DNA from: JAADGZ01 sp964596835
GTDB taxonomy: Bacteria; Pseudomonadota; Gammaproteobacteria; UBA6429; Thiohalophilaceae
Direction of reading: 5' to 3'
DNA: 42,580 nt
Assembly (NCBI GenBank): GCA_964596835.1
Contig: CAZQVV010000009.1
Coordinates: 1-42,580, forward strand
The translations under genes were made by a program, and so were the position numbers. The notes under the pieces are model-generated. The model saw only the letters and a program-made list of their open reading frames with translations, had not been told where the DNA came from and searched no databases. This document shows, piece after piece, positions 32,717 through 41,573 of this stretch; position 1 is the stretch's first letter; every line of letters starts with the position of its first letter.

Positions 32717-34000
32717 CTACTCAGTATACATAGCCGCCATTTTGCGTCCCAGACGCACGCTTTCGGAAATAGATCGATCTTCGGGATAATAATAACTGGT
32801 ATCCGCAATATACAGATCTTTTATATCAGTCTTAATGGGGGGCAGGTTCTTTAGAAAACCCGGCGGACAAACCGGCTGGGCAAAACCGTAACGCGATACA
32901 TGCGCATGGCTGAAATCATCGTCATTCAGATCCGGGTTCAGTTTCTTTATATAGGAGCGTGCCTCAGCGATAAATTCATCATTGCTCATCTCATGCCTGG
33001 CATGCGTCTGCGGCATATAATAGGGTACATAGGTCACATGCGTTCCTAATGGCCGCAAGTTGGAGAATTCGATAATACCCGGAATATCGATGGATTCATC
33101 GCTGATGTTAAGCCAGAAATTATCCGTCACCGCCTTTTTCATCTGGAAAATAACACAGACCACCCCCATATTCTGAATCGAACGATATTTCTGTTTATTT
33201 CCTTCCGGCAAAGCGGGAATCATGTCCGCCACCAGGGGCAAGGGGATAGTACTGAATGCGGCATCATAATGCAGGCTGTTAGTATCGGTTCGCAGCACAT
33301 CAACCGCATTATTTTTGATGCTCACCTGCCTGACCGCTGTATTCAAATGAAACTTTCCTCCCCGTTCGATGATCGCCTTTTCAAATTCATCCAGCAGGGT
33401 TTGCGAACCGCCTTCAAGATAGCCCATTTGTTCCTGCATCAGGCTCTTGCGTGAGACGCCCACGCGCTTGATGCGCGACCAGATCCAGGCAGCGGAAAGA
33501 TTATCCTTGTATTCGAAAAATTTGAGGGCAAACAATCGCTGCCAAAACACCTCATAGGCCCGATCACCAATCCAGCGACGAATCCAGACGGAGGCTTCCT
33601 GATCATCCAGGCGCTGCCAGTCTTTAATTTTAGTTGAGACAAAGGCATGGAAGCCATAGCGAAGTTTTGAGATTAAATCGAGTTCGGGAAATTTAAGCAG
33701 GGCGATCGGGTTACCCCATTCGTGCAGACGGCCCTTGAAATAATAGCCCATGCGAGTATCCGTCCAGCACAGCTTATCCTCGATAGCCAGTTCCTTTAGA
33801 AGTTTAAACAGGCTTTCATCCGGTTTGCAGATAAAATGATAATAGCGTTCGATACTCAGACCGGCAAAGTCAAAATGCGCCGCCATACCACCAATGCGGT
33901 CGTCGGCTTCATAAATATCCACTTCATGTCCCTGGTTAAGAAGATCGTAGGCACAAGCCAGACCCATGACACCCGCACCGATCACAACAACTTTTGACAT
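32717..34000 (-). CDS. NAD(P)/FAD-dependent oxidoreductase (amine-oxidase/protoporphyrinogen-oxidase-like)
   Basis: A 427-residue flavoprotein. The N-terminal Rossmann motif VVVIGAGVMGLACAYDLL and the second ADDRIGGMAAHF motif (GG-type) bind FAD. The C-terminal DLYIADTSYYYPEDRSISESVRLGRKMA is the flavin-closing motif. The family includes desaturases, amine oxidases and UDP-galactopyranose-mutase-like proteins. Uncharacterised members are common in polysaccharide clusters together with GtrA genes. Substrate unknown; context suggests modification of a lipid-linked or nucleotide sugar. It is separated from the upstream gene by a strong hairpin. Confidence 0.8.
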   Translation of the reverse strand: MSKVVVIGAGVMGLACAYDLLNQGHEVDIYEADDRIGGMAAHFDFAGLSIERYYHFICKPDESLFKLLKELAIEDKLCWTDTRMGYYFKGRLHEWGNPIALLKFPELDLISKLRYGFHAFVSTKIKDWQRLDDQEASVWIRRWIGDRAYEVFWQRLFALKFFEYKDNLSAAWIWSRIKRVGVSRKSLMQEQMGYLEGGSQTLLDEFEKAIIERGGKFHLNTAVRQVSIKNNAVDVLRTDTNSLHYDAAFSTIPLPLVADMIPALPEGNKQKYRSIQNMGVVCVIFQMKKAVTDNFWLNISDESIDIPGIIEFSNLRPLGTHVTYVPYYMPQTHARHEMSNDEFIAEARSYIKKLNPDLNDDDFSHAHVSRYGFAQPVCPPGFLKNLPPIKTDIKDLYIADTSYYYPEDRSISESVRLGRKMAAMYTE

Positions 34001-34032
34001 CGTTATTCCTCACCTGGATAAACCACAAGATA

Positions 34033-34087
34033 AGTACCTTAGAAATAATTTTCTACAAAATGCGCAGAAAATTATTTCTAAGGTACT
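34033..34087. repeat. 22-bp perfect hairpin overlapping a stop codon
   Basis: Arms 34033-34054 and 34066-34087 are exact reverse complements (ends agtacctt ... aaggtact) around an 11-base loop. The element is AT-rich. The right arm covers two bases of the stop codon (34086-34088) of the SDR gene, and the left arm lies about 30 bases before the ATG of the flavoprotein gene on the same strand. No T tract follows, so it could be an mRNA-processing/attenuating hairpin or a small mobile repeat. Confidence 0.85.
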
Positions 34088-35033
34088 AAAACTTTAATAC
34101 GTAATGCGAATACGTTTTATCAAGAAAAGTCTCCTCGATAGCCGCCGTAAACGCTGTGGATTCAATATTAAAAATCTCCCACCAGGGAATCAGCTCGAAC
34201 TCATCATGCCCGACCAATGCCTTTAACTGGGAAGCCGTAAAGGGAGGATTATTACTGAACAGGGCATAGACTTTGAGCAGGATCCAGAACAGCGAATAAG
34301 GGATATTCACTATCCATGTTTTTGCTTTTACCGTATCCCGGATACACCGAATCATATCAATATAATCGACTTTTTCCCGCCCGGTAATATTATAGATTTC
34401 ATTCTCGGGCTGCATTTCCATGGCCGCAATAATAATGTTGCAGAAATCTTTGGCATACAGTGGTTGACGCATATAACGGCCATCACCGGGAATGGGAAAT
34501 ACCGGGATTTGTTGCATGAACCGCGAGAGCCAGCCCAGGTGTTTACGATCGAACCAGCCGAACATCAGCGTCGGACGCAAGACACAATATTTTAGCCCGC
34601 TTTCGACTACTCGCCGTTCCTGCTCTTTTTTGGTATTGGTATAGTCATCATCCGCCACCGATTCCACCACTGAAGAGCTGATATGCACGACATAGGGCAC
34701 CGAATACTCTTTCATGGTCGCTAGCACACATTCGGCCGATTCAATATTGTTGCGAATGAAATCATCCGAATATTTTGATCCAATTTGGGCCTGTAACATC
34801 AGTACCATGTCGGCATCTTTAAAATGCGCCTGCCAGTCACCGGGGCGGGATACGTCCGCATCAATGGCGATGACATCAGGGTGAATTTTGCTCAGGATAG
34901 CCAGATTTTCAGTGAACTTATCGATGGCGACCAGGTTGCGATAACCCTGTTTTTTCAGTTGCACGATCAGGTTCTGCCCGACCAGCCCTGCCGCGCCCGG
35001 TATGATAATTTTACTGTTTTTTTCCAGTTTCAT
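34086..35033 (-). CDS. NAD(P)-dependent epimerase/dehydratase (extended SDR)
   Basis: A 315-residue extended short-chain dehydrogenase. The N-terminal GAAGLVGQNL cofactor motif, VVHISSSVVESV, and a YxxxK active site as YTNTK are visible. These are followed by RPTLMFGWFDRKH and the substrate-domain EIYNITGREKVDYIDMI. The C-terminal region has a hydrophobic patch (IPYSLFWILLKVYALF), unusual for a soluble epimerase and suggesting membrane association. Probably acts on a nucleotide- or lipid-linked sugar. It lies three bases after the DprE2-like gene. Confidence 0.82.
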   Translation of the reverse strand: MKLEKNSKIIIPGAAGLVGQNLIVQLKKQGYRNLVAIDKFTENLAILSKIHPDVIAIDADVSRPGDWQAHFKDADMVLMLQAQIGSKYSDDFIRNNIESAECVLATMKEYSVPYVVHISSSVVESVADDDYTNTKKEQERRVVESGLKYCVLRPTLMFGWFDRKHLGWLSRFMQQIPVFPIPGDGRYMRQPLYAKDFCNIIIAAMEMQPENEIYNITGREKVDYIDMIRCIRDTVKAKTWIVNIPYSLFWILLKVYALFSNNPPFTASQLKALVGHDEFELIPWWEIFNIESTAFTAAIEETFLDKTYSHYVLKF

Positions 35034-35036
35034 TTT

Positions 35037-35789
35037 TTACAGTTTCATTTTTTTGAACATACGCTCGGGAATAGACTTGATTATCAGCATGATTCCCCGC
35101 CAGAACCAGGGCAGATAAACCACATCCCGTTTTTTATCAATGGCTTTGACGATGCCCTGGGCGACTGTTTCGGCTGACACCCAGAGCAGGCCTTTCTTGA
35201 AGTCGGTCGTCATCGGTGTATCCACAAAACCGGGCTTGATAGTCAAAACCTGCACGCCCTTCGCTGCCAGGCGATTGCGCAGCCCCTGTAAAAAAATGCT
35301 CAGCCCCCCCTTGGCGGCGCCATAGATATAATTACTCTGGCGGCCGCGATCACCGGCCACGGATGAAATCACCGCAAGCGAGCCATGACCGCACTGTTCC
35401 ATATCGTTGGCCAACTGCGTTAACAGAGCCACCACGCTAATAAAATTAGTATTCAATTCCTTGAGCGTCTGGCTGGCATCCGCTTCACAGGCCGATTGAT
35501 CAGGCAGGGAACCATACGCAATGAGCACGCAATCCATCCCCTGCAAACGATCTCTGGCCTGCCTAATCATGTCCCCATGAGTTGCCGGATCGGTCAATTC
35601 CATGGCCAGCACCTGCGTCGATTGCGCCCCTCTTGCATCAAGGTCATCGGCAACAATACGCAGTTTTTTTTCGTCTCGGCCCACCAGACAGAGGCGAGAT
35701 TTTTGCGCGGCGTATATTTTGGCCACTTCCCATGCAATGGCGGAAGTTGCCCCAATGATCAGGATTTTCTTTGCCTGCTTGCTCATCAT
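35037..35789 (-). CDS. DprE2-like decaprenylphosphoryl-2-keto-ribose reductase (SDR)
   Basis: A 250-residue short-chain dehydrogenase: cofactor motif IIGATSAIAWEVA, catalytic S142/S143 (ISSVAGDRGRQSNYIYG) and Y156-G-A-A-K160. The stretch SSVAGDRGR-x-SNYIYGAAKGGLS followed by IKPGFVDTPMT matches DprE2 closely. DprE2 reduces the 2-keto intermediate made by DprE1 to give polyprenyl-phospho-arabinose. It begins directly after the DprE1-like gene (zero-base gap), as in mycobacteria. A general SDR is certain; DprE2 activity is inferred from the pair. Confidence 0.83.
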   Translation of the reverse strand: MMSKQAKKILIIGATSAIAWEVAKIYAAQKSRLCLVGRDEKKLRIVADDLDARGAQSTQVLAMELTDPATHGDMIRQARDRLQGMDCVLIAYGSLPDQSACEADASQTLKELNTNFISVVALLTQLANDMEQCGHGSLAVISSVAGDRGRQSNYIYGAAKGGLSIFLQGLRNRLAAKGVQVLTIKPGFVDTPMTTDFKKGLLWVSAETVAQGIVKAIDKKRDVVYLPWFWRGIMLIIKSIPERMFKKMKL

Positions 35790-37097
35790 TTATTCACCTG
35801 TCACACGCCGCCAGAAACTGGAGGACATGCCCGGATCCCGGTATCGGCTAAAGTCACACCACTGCGGAAAATAGTGCTGAAAAGCTTTAGCGGACATCCT
35901 CGCATCCTTGGCCGGATAGACCGCACCCTTTGCCTGCATGACTTGCTCATCCAGCTTCTCAAACAGTGCCAGCAGCTTCGTTCCATAGTTAGGGAAATCC
36001 AGCGCCAGGGTAATGCCTGGACGCGGAAACGACAGCATACCCGGTGATTCAATATCACCAAATTTCTTTAATACTGAAAGAAAGGATCCCATACCTGAAG
36101 CCGCAATCCTGTCCAGCAAGCTGGCTATTATAGCCTGTCCATCAGACAGCGGAACCAGACACTGGTACTGGTAGAATCCTCGCCGACCATACATTCGGTT
36201 CCAGTTGCTGATACTGTCCAGTGGATAAAAGAAGGGTTCATAATGTCCATGAGCGCTACGCCGTTTTTTCCTGTTCCTGCGATAATACATTTCATTGAAC
36301 AGACGAATAGTGTATTGATTTAGAAGGAATCCGGGGGCGTTTACTGGCATGGACAGTCGCCTGTTAACAACTTTGTCACTGGCAGACATTAATTTTTCGT
36401 TATGCCGCCCGCGCATGAACAATCCCCGCCCCAGATGCGCGCCCTGGGCCAGACAATCGATCCAGGCCACAGTGTAGTCCCAGTGCCGATCAGATTCCTC
36501 GGACAGAGCAAAAAATCCCGCCAGATTATCGAAACGAATCGTTTCACTATCCATGTATGGTGTTGCCACTTTTTTCAGACGTATTTCCGCCCAGGTGATC
36601 AGGCCGGTCAATCCCAGGCCGCCAATCGTGGCTTTGAACATGGCGGCATTTTCAGTCGCCGAACAACGCAGGCGCTCCCCCGTTGTCCGTAATAACTCAA
36701 AAGCTGTCACATGACAACCAAAGGTACCCGCTAGATGGTGGTTTTTACCATGCACGTCATTGGCGATCGCGCCGCCGACAGTGACATATTTAGTTCCCGG
36801 GGTAACCGCCAAAAACCAGCCTTGTGGCATGACCAGTTGCAGAATTTCATCCAGGCCAACGCCGGATTCACAGCGCAGGAGACCCTGCTCAGGATCAAAA
36901 TGAATGAAATGATTCAGGCGTGAGGTGACACAGATGGTCTGGCCGTCATTCAGACAACTGTCGCCATAGCTTCGCCCCCGGCCATAGGGCAAAAGCAGGC
37001 TATCCCGATCATTGATTGAAAGGCGATGCCGCCACTCCGGGAAAAACTTCTCCTGGCTTACGGCAGGGATACGTCCCCATGATTGAAAGACTGTCAT
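35790..37097 (-). CDS. DprE1-like FAD-dependent decaprenylphosphoryl-ribose oxidase
   Basis: A 435-residue VAO/PCMH-fold flavoenzyme. FAD motifs: LLPYGRGRSYGDSCL (about 36-49) and TPGTKYVTVGGAIANDVHGKNHHLAGTFG (about 99-127, read in pieces), nearly the DprE1 signature. The C-terminal AKDARM and FSRYRDPGMSSSFWRRV match DprE1 ends. In mycobacteria DprE1 oxidises the C2 hydroxyl of polyprenyl-phospho-ribose. The neighbouring DprE2-like reductase and UbiA-type enzyme supply the other steps. Plausible alternatives are other sugar-alcohol oxidases, but context favours DprE1. Confidence 0.85.
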   Translation of the reverse strand: MTVFQSWGRIPAVSQEKFFPEWRHRLSINDRDSLLLPYGRGRSYGDSCLNDGQTICVTSRLNHFIHFDPEQGLLRCESGVGLDEILQLVMPQGWFLAVTPGTKYVTVGGAIANDVHGKNHHLAGTFGCHVTAFELLRTTGERLRCSATENAAMFKATIGGLGLTGLITWAEIRLKKVATPYMDSETIRFDNLAGFFALSEESDRHWDYTVAWIDCLAQGAHLGRGLFMRGRHNEKLMSASDKVVNRRLSMPVNAPGFLLNQYTIRLFNEMYYRRNRKKRRSAHGHYEPFFYPLDSISNWNRMYGRRGFYQYQCLVPLSDGQAIIASLLDRIAASGMGSFLSVLKKFGDIESPGMLSFPRPGITLALDFPNYGTKLLALFEKLDEQVMQAKGAVYPAKDARMSAKAFQHYFPQWCDFSRYRDPGMSSSFWRRVTGE

Positions 37098-37100
37098 AGG

Positions 37101-38525
37101 TTAAATGGCAAGAATGACACCAGTGGCCGCTATCAGTGCAATAAAGTAACTGGGGAGATCCTTGAGCGCAAAAAGAACCGGATCCTCATTCATCTGACCA
37201 CGACTGGCTAACAACCAGATCCGACTGATCCAGAACAGCAACGCAGGAAAAACTATCCACAGAAATTCTGGTTTACGGTATTCCACCATATGTTCAGGCG
37301 TGGTGATATACAGGGCCATTACCAGTACCGAGATATAACCACTGGCGACACCGAGGAGGGCCAGAATTTCCTTATCATCGGTCGAATAGCCACGCACCAG
37401 GATCCTCTTTTTTCCCCGTCGTTCAAGATTATATAACTCGGAATAACGCTTGAGCATGGCCAACGAGAAAAAGATAAATAATGAAAAGGCAAGTAACCAG
37501 AAAGATGCCTGTGCATCTGCAGAAAACGTTCCTGCCAGCACCCGCAGGCTGTAAAGCCCGGCAAGAATAAAAACATCCAGTAGTGCCACAGATTTGAGTC
37601 CCAGCGAATAGGCCGTTGTGGTAAGGAAATAAACGGCAAAAACAAGGGTGTAACCTAAAGATATATTAAATGCCAGAAAAGCAGACAGCACTAATAGCAG
37701 CACTGACAGGACGAGGCCAGAAAGAATAGACAGATCTCCGGCTGCAAAGGGGCGATTCTTTTTTACCGGATGCCGGCGGTCAGCATCCAGATCCATCAAG
37801 TCATTAAATATATATACCGCCGAGGCGCACAGACAAAAAGAAGTAAAAGCCAGCAGGGTCGATAAAACCCGTGACTCATCGAAATAGGAATGCGCCAGTA
37901 ACAGAGGGACAAACACAAGGATATTTTTAGCCCATTGATGGGGACGCAATGCCCGTATACTACTCCTGAAAAATGATTTTCTCGTGTCAGTCTCTATGTA
38001 GTCTACCTTGTCAAATTCTGACAATAGTCGTCTCAGGGCCCTGCTGTGATTAACAGAGATCGCTGTAGCGGCATGCCTCCAGACAGCCAGATCAACCGTT
38101 TCATTGCCGATATAGTCAAATTCTTTATCGGCATATCTTTCCACCAGCGCAGCCGCTTTTTTCTTTCCTTTAAGATTAAGTCCATCCGTGCTGGCCAGAA
38201 CCTCATCAAAGAGTCCTAGCTGTGCGGCAATACCTTCGGCAATTATTTTATCTGATGCCGTGACAAGAACCATCTCTCTGCCTTTCCTTTTCTCTTCTTT
38301 GATATACGTGATAAGTTTTTGGTTATAAGGCAGGCAACCGTAATCAATACTCACCTTTTTGGCGAGCTTGTGTTTCAAACAGGATTTTCCCTTCAGTAGC
38401 CAGAAGGGGACAAAGAAAATATAAAGAAATTTCTGGCGCAGGAGCCGGATAAAGGATTCCAGCAACATATCAGTGTGAATGAGCGTACCATCAAGGTCAA
38501 CGCAAAGAGGTAATGGCCTGGACAA
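37101..38525 (-). CDS. HAD phosphatase-UbiA prenyltransferase fusion (DPPR synthase-like)
   Basis: A 474-residue fusion. N-terminal HAD domain (about 5-170): D10-L-D12-G-T, VTAS (88-91) and YIGNETVD. C-terminal UbiA domain (about 190-474), nine or so helices, with N241-D-x2-D245-x3-D249 and Y306-x4-K311...D317...R328, in the style of mycobacterial decaprenyl-phosphate phosphoribosyltransferase (Rv3806c). The pair could attach phosphoribose from PRPP to polyprenyl phosphate and then remove the 5-phosphate. The start is TTG at 38525 with AAGG seven bases upstream; any later ATG would delete the catalytic DxDGT. Confidence 0.85.
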   Translation of the reverse strand: MSRPLPLCVDLDGTLIHTDMLLESFIRLLRQKFLYIFFVPFWLLKGKSCLKHKLAKKVSIDYGCLPYNQKLITYIKEEKRKGREMVLVTASDKIIAEGIAAQLGLFDEVLASTDGLNLKGKKKAAALVERYADKEFDYIGNETVDLAVWRHAATAISVNHSRALRRLLSEFDKVDYIETDTRKSFFRSSIRALRPHQWAKNILVFVPLLLAHSYFDESRVLSTLLAFTSFCLCASAVYIFNDLMDLDADRRHPVKKNRPFAAGDLSILSGLVLSVLLLVLSAFLAFNISLGYTLVFAVYFLTTTAYSLGLKSVALLDVFILAGLYSLRVLAGTFSADAQASFWLLAFSLFIFFSLAMLKRYSELYNLERRGKKRILVRGYSTDDKEILALLGVASGYISVLVMALYITTPEHMVEYRKPEFLWIVFPALLFWISRIWLLASRGQMNEDPVLFALKDLPSYFIALIAATGVILAI

Positions 38526-38597
38526 ATTTCTGACCTTCTATAAAATCTAAATACGTGTTCCGAATTCCGGTCCACTATATAATAATTACGTGCGTGG

Positions 38598-38630
38598 TGA
38601 ACCCTTCGGCTTCGCTCAGGACGAACGGTC
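38598..38630. repeat. Degenerate copy of the TTCGCTCAGGACGAAC repeat
   Basis: In the 139-base gap between the fusion gene and the dehydratase gene, gtgaacccttcggcttcgct followed by caggacgaac is a variant of the repeats at 8065-8139 and 21074-21097. No terminator is seen, so the polysaccharide genes may still be one transcript. Confidence 0.6.
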
Positions 38631-38664
38631 ATATCTAAAGTGGGCAGGCATTTGGGACCGCTAT

Positions 38665-40533
38665 TTAGCTACCGGAATTGGAAACAAGACGTTCCTCTTT
38701 AACCGAAGCTGGTTTCATTTCCGGCACAAACATCTTCACCAACTCATAGATGCCTTCCTCATCATAAGCGGCGCACTTACTCGCGACCTCCTCCAGATTC
38801 TTGTTCATAAACTTCCAGTCCACTTCCCGATAATTAGCCAGCAGAACCTTTTCATGGCGGGTCGCTGAGAGGTTCTCTGACTCGTGGAAAAGCTCCTCAA
38901 ACAACTTTTCCCCTGGGCGCAGGCCAGTATAGACGATCTCCACGTCCTTTCCGGGTTCTTTTCCGGACAGGCGAATCATTTGCTCGGCAAGATAGGTGAT
39001 TTTGACAGGTTCGCCCATATCCAGCACAAAAATCTCGCCTCCTGATCCCATCACCGAAGACTGCATGATTAACTGGCAGGCCTCGGGAATCGTCATGAAA
39101 TAACGCAGCATATCCGGGTGCGTCACGGTCAGTGGCCCTCCTTTTTTCAACTGCTCCTTGAACAAGGGGACAACACTACCGGCTGAACCTAGCACATTAC
39201 CAAAGCGTACGGTAATAAAGGACGTCAATGAGCGCAAATTGAAATTCTGACAGAAAATTTCCGCCACGCGTTTTGATGCCCCCATAACGTTGGTCGGATT
39301 AACGGCTTTATCCGTCGAAATCATGACGAAACAGTCCACCCCGTATTGATCGGATGATTCCGCCAGCACCCTGGTGCCCAGCACATTATTCTTGACCGCC
39401 TCTCTGACCTGGTGCTGAAGCATGGGAACATGTTTATACGCGGCGGCATGGAAAACCACGCTGGGGCGAAAGCGGGACATGACGTGATCAACCGACACCT
39501 TGTCGCTGACATCGCCCAGGCAGGCGTAGACGGCTACCTGGGGAAATTGCAGCGATAGTTCTCTTTCAATCTCGTACAGGTTATATTCGCTACGTTCGAA
39601 AATAATCAGGGCCTCGGGACCCATTCTGACGATCTGCCGGCACAGTTCCGAACCAATTGAACCGCCACCACCGCTGACCAGTATAATCTTGTCCTTGATG
39701 CCGGTTTTAATGTTATCCCAGTCCAGCCTGATCTGGTCCCGACCGAGTAAATCATCAATCGAAACTTCGCGCAAAGTATTGACGGTCACCCGGCCCAGCG
39801 CCATATCACTGACGCGTGGCAGAGTGCGAAATTCAATATCCAGTTTCTCGCAGATCCTGACAATTTCCCGCATTTTGAGTGAAGACGCGGAAGGTATGGC
39901 AATAATCACCAGCTTTATCTCATGCTTCGCAACAACCTCGGGGATATCGCGAATAGTGCCCAACACCTGCAGACCCTGCACTTCCCGCCCCTGTTTACCC
40001 CGTGCATCATCCACAAAGCCAACTGGCAAATAGGCGCTATTCTCTTCCTGCGGCTGATTCAATTCCCGCGCCACGATTTCGCCACCGCGGCCGGCACCAA
40101 CAATCAATACCGGTAAGGCATCCCCGTCCAGAATTCGCCTGTCTTTGGAGATACGGTAGGAAATGCGCGCCCCCCCCAGCAGCAGAAACAGCAGCATGCC
40201 ATATAGCGGAAAAATTGAGCGCGGAATGCCTTCTATCCGGCTTATAACGAAAACCAGGGCAACGGAAATTGACACGCCAATAATGACCGCCTTCACAATC
40301 CGAAGGAAATCCGGTATGGAGGCAAATCGCCAGACTCCAAGGTACAGGCCCTGCCAACGATAAACCAGCCCCTGAACGATCAACAATAAAGGTAATACAT
40401 AAAGCGCCTGCTCCAGAGTCGCCGCTGTCAGCGGCTCCAGGTTAAAGCGCAGAAAATAGGCGCCAAACCAGGCAAGGGGGATCGTCAGTAAATCGTAAAG
40501 TGAAACCAGTAATTGTCTATTCGAATTTAGCAT
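38665..40533 (-). CDS. WbpM/CapD-type UDP-HexNAc C4,6-dehydratase (membrane)
   Basis: A 622-residue membrane-bound nucleotide-sugar dehydratase. Four N-terminal membrane segments (to about 125) are followed by a CoA-binding-like Rossmann domain (VGAGRGGE at 145-152). The catalytic SDR domain starts at SGGGGSIGSEL (about 287-297). The active site is the Ser-Met-Lys form: S406 (ISTDK) and M417-G-A-S-K421, as in WbpM of Pseudomonas rather than Tyr-x3-Lys. It makes the 4-keto-6-deoxy intermediate for UDP-QuiNAc/FucNAc. It overlaps the start of the preceding GT4 gene's end by 17 bases. Confidence 0.92.
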   Translation of the reverse strand: MLNSNRQLLVSLYDLLTIPLAWFGAYFLRFNLEPLTAATLEQALYVLPLLLIVQGLVYRWQGLYLGVWRFASIPDFLRIVKAVIIGVSISVALVFVISRIEGIPRSIFPLYGMLLFLLLGGARISYRISKDRRILDGDALPVLIVGAGRGGEIVARELNQPQEENSAYLPVGFVDDARGKQGREVQGLQVLGTIRDIPEVVAKHEIKLVIIAIPSASSLKMREIVRICEKLDIEFRTLPRVSDMALGRVTVNTLREVSIDDLLGRDQIRLDWDNIKTGIKDKIILVSGGGGSIGSELCRQIVRMGPEALIIFERSEYNLYEIERELSLQFPQVAVYACLGDVSDKVSVDHVMSRFRPSVVFHAAAYKHVPMLQHQVREAVKNNVLGTRVLAESSDQYGVDCFVMISTDKAVNPTNVMGASKRVAEIFCQNFNLRSLTSFITVRFGNVLGSAGSVVPLFKEQLKKGGPLTVTHPDMLRYFMTIPEACQLIMQSSVMGSGGEIFVLDMGEPVKITYLAEQMIRLSGKEPGKDVEIVYTGLRPGEKLFEELFHESENLSATRHEKVLLANYREVDWKFMNKNLEEVASKCAAYDEEGIYELVKMFVPEMKPASVKEERLVSNSGS

Positions 40534-41545
40534 CGCTGTCCTGCCGCTTCAGGTATCGAAATAAAAAGTAATAGCTCAGTAAATAAAATGAAAATGATGC
40601 AATAAACACGCCTGACTGGGCACGCTGGCCGGTAAAATAGCCTGAACACAAAGCCAGTACCGCACACACCAGCATTATGCCATATTCCATAACAACGGTA
40701 CGTTTATGACTCCAGCCACTCAACACCAGGCGCTGATACAAGTGGCTGCGGTGCGCCTGCCAGATTTTTTCACCTTTGATCACGCGACGCAACAAGGTCA
40801 GGGATGCATCCAGAATGAAGGGGGAAAACACCAGAATGCCGATCCATAGCGGAAAAATCTCCTTAGCATCAGCCCAGATCGTCATCGCGGCCATCAGAAA
40901 GCCGAGCACCGATGATCCGGTATCGCCCATAAAGATTTTGGCCGGAGGAAAATTGAACACTAAAAATGCCCCATTTGCACTTGCAATAATAGCCGCCAAC
41001 AGCGCATAAACACTGACGCCTTTTAACAACCCCAGCACGGTAAAAACAGAAAATCCGATAAAAGCCATACCACCAGCAAATCCATCCATGCCATCCATAA
41101 AATTAAAAAGGTTAATGCTCCATATAATAAGCAAAAAGGTAACAAGATAAGCCAACCATGAAGGCCATTCGAGTGAAAAAAAAGGCATGTCCAAAGTTGT
41201 AATATAGAAGCCATGGGTCATTAATACAACCGCCGCCGACATATGAAGCAGCAACCGATATCGGACACTAACCCCTCTTTTGTCATCAATCAGTGAAACA
41301 ACCGCAATCAATATCACGCCTGCAAATATTGACAGCAGATATTCAGGATAATCCTGACTGTAAGTTAGATATAACCCGGCAACCAGGATCCCACCAAGAA
41401 TACCCAGTCCGCCAGTACGACTGATCGGCTTACTGTGTAGCGAACGCTCATTCGGCTGATCGAGAATCACCAGGGGGCTGGACTGGCGGCTTAGCCGATA
41501 AACCAGAAAAAAACTCACCCCCGCAGACAAAATTACAAATAGCAT
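40517..41545 (-). CDS. Polyprenyl-phosphate HexNAc-1-phosphate transferase (WbpL/WecA family)
   Basis: A 342-residue integral membrane glycosyltransferase family 4 protein with about ten helices. Conserved motifs: SLIDDKRG, NLFNFMDGMDGFAGG, FMGDTGSSVLGFL and the C-terminal HRSHLYQRLV, the carbohydrate-recognition loop of WbpL-type enzymes. It transfers a HexNAc-1-P (probably 6-deoxy) from UDP to undecaprenyl phosphate, starting O-antigen or glycan assembly at the inner membrane. It sits between the reductase and dehydratase that make its likely donor sugar. Confidence 0.92.
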   Translation of the reverse strand: MLFVILSAGVSFFLVYRLSRQSSPLVILDQPNERSLHSKPISRTGGLGILGGILVAGLYLTYSQDYPEYLLSIFAGVILIAVVSLIDDKRGVSVRYRLLLHMSAAVVLMTHGFYITTLDMPFFSLEWPSWLAYLVTFLLIIWSINLFNFMDGMDGFAGGMAFIGFSVFTVLGLLKGVSVYALLAAIIASANGAFLVFNFPPAKIFMGDTGSSVLGFLMAAMTIWADAKEIFPLWIGILVFSPFILDASLTLLRRVIKGEKIWQAHRSHLYQRLVLSGWSHKRTVVMEYGIMLVCAVLALCSGYFTGQRAQSGVFIASFSFYLLSYYFLFRYLKRQDSDAKFE

Positions 41546-41573
41546 TAACGCTCACTCAGGCCTAATAAAACCG

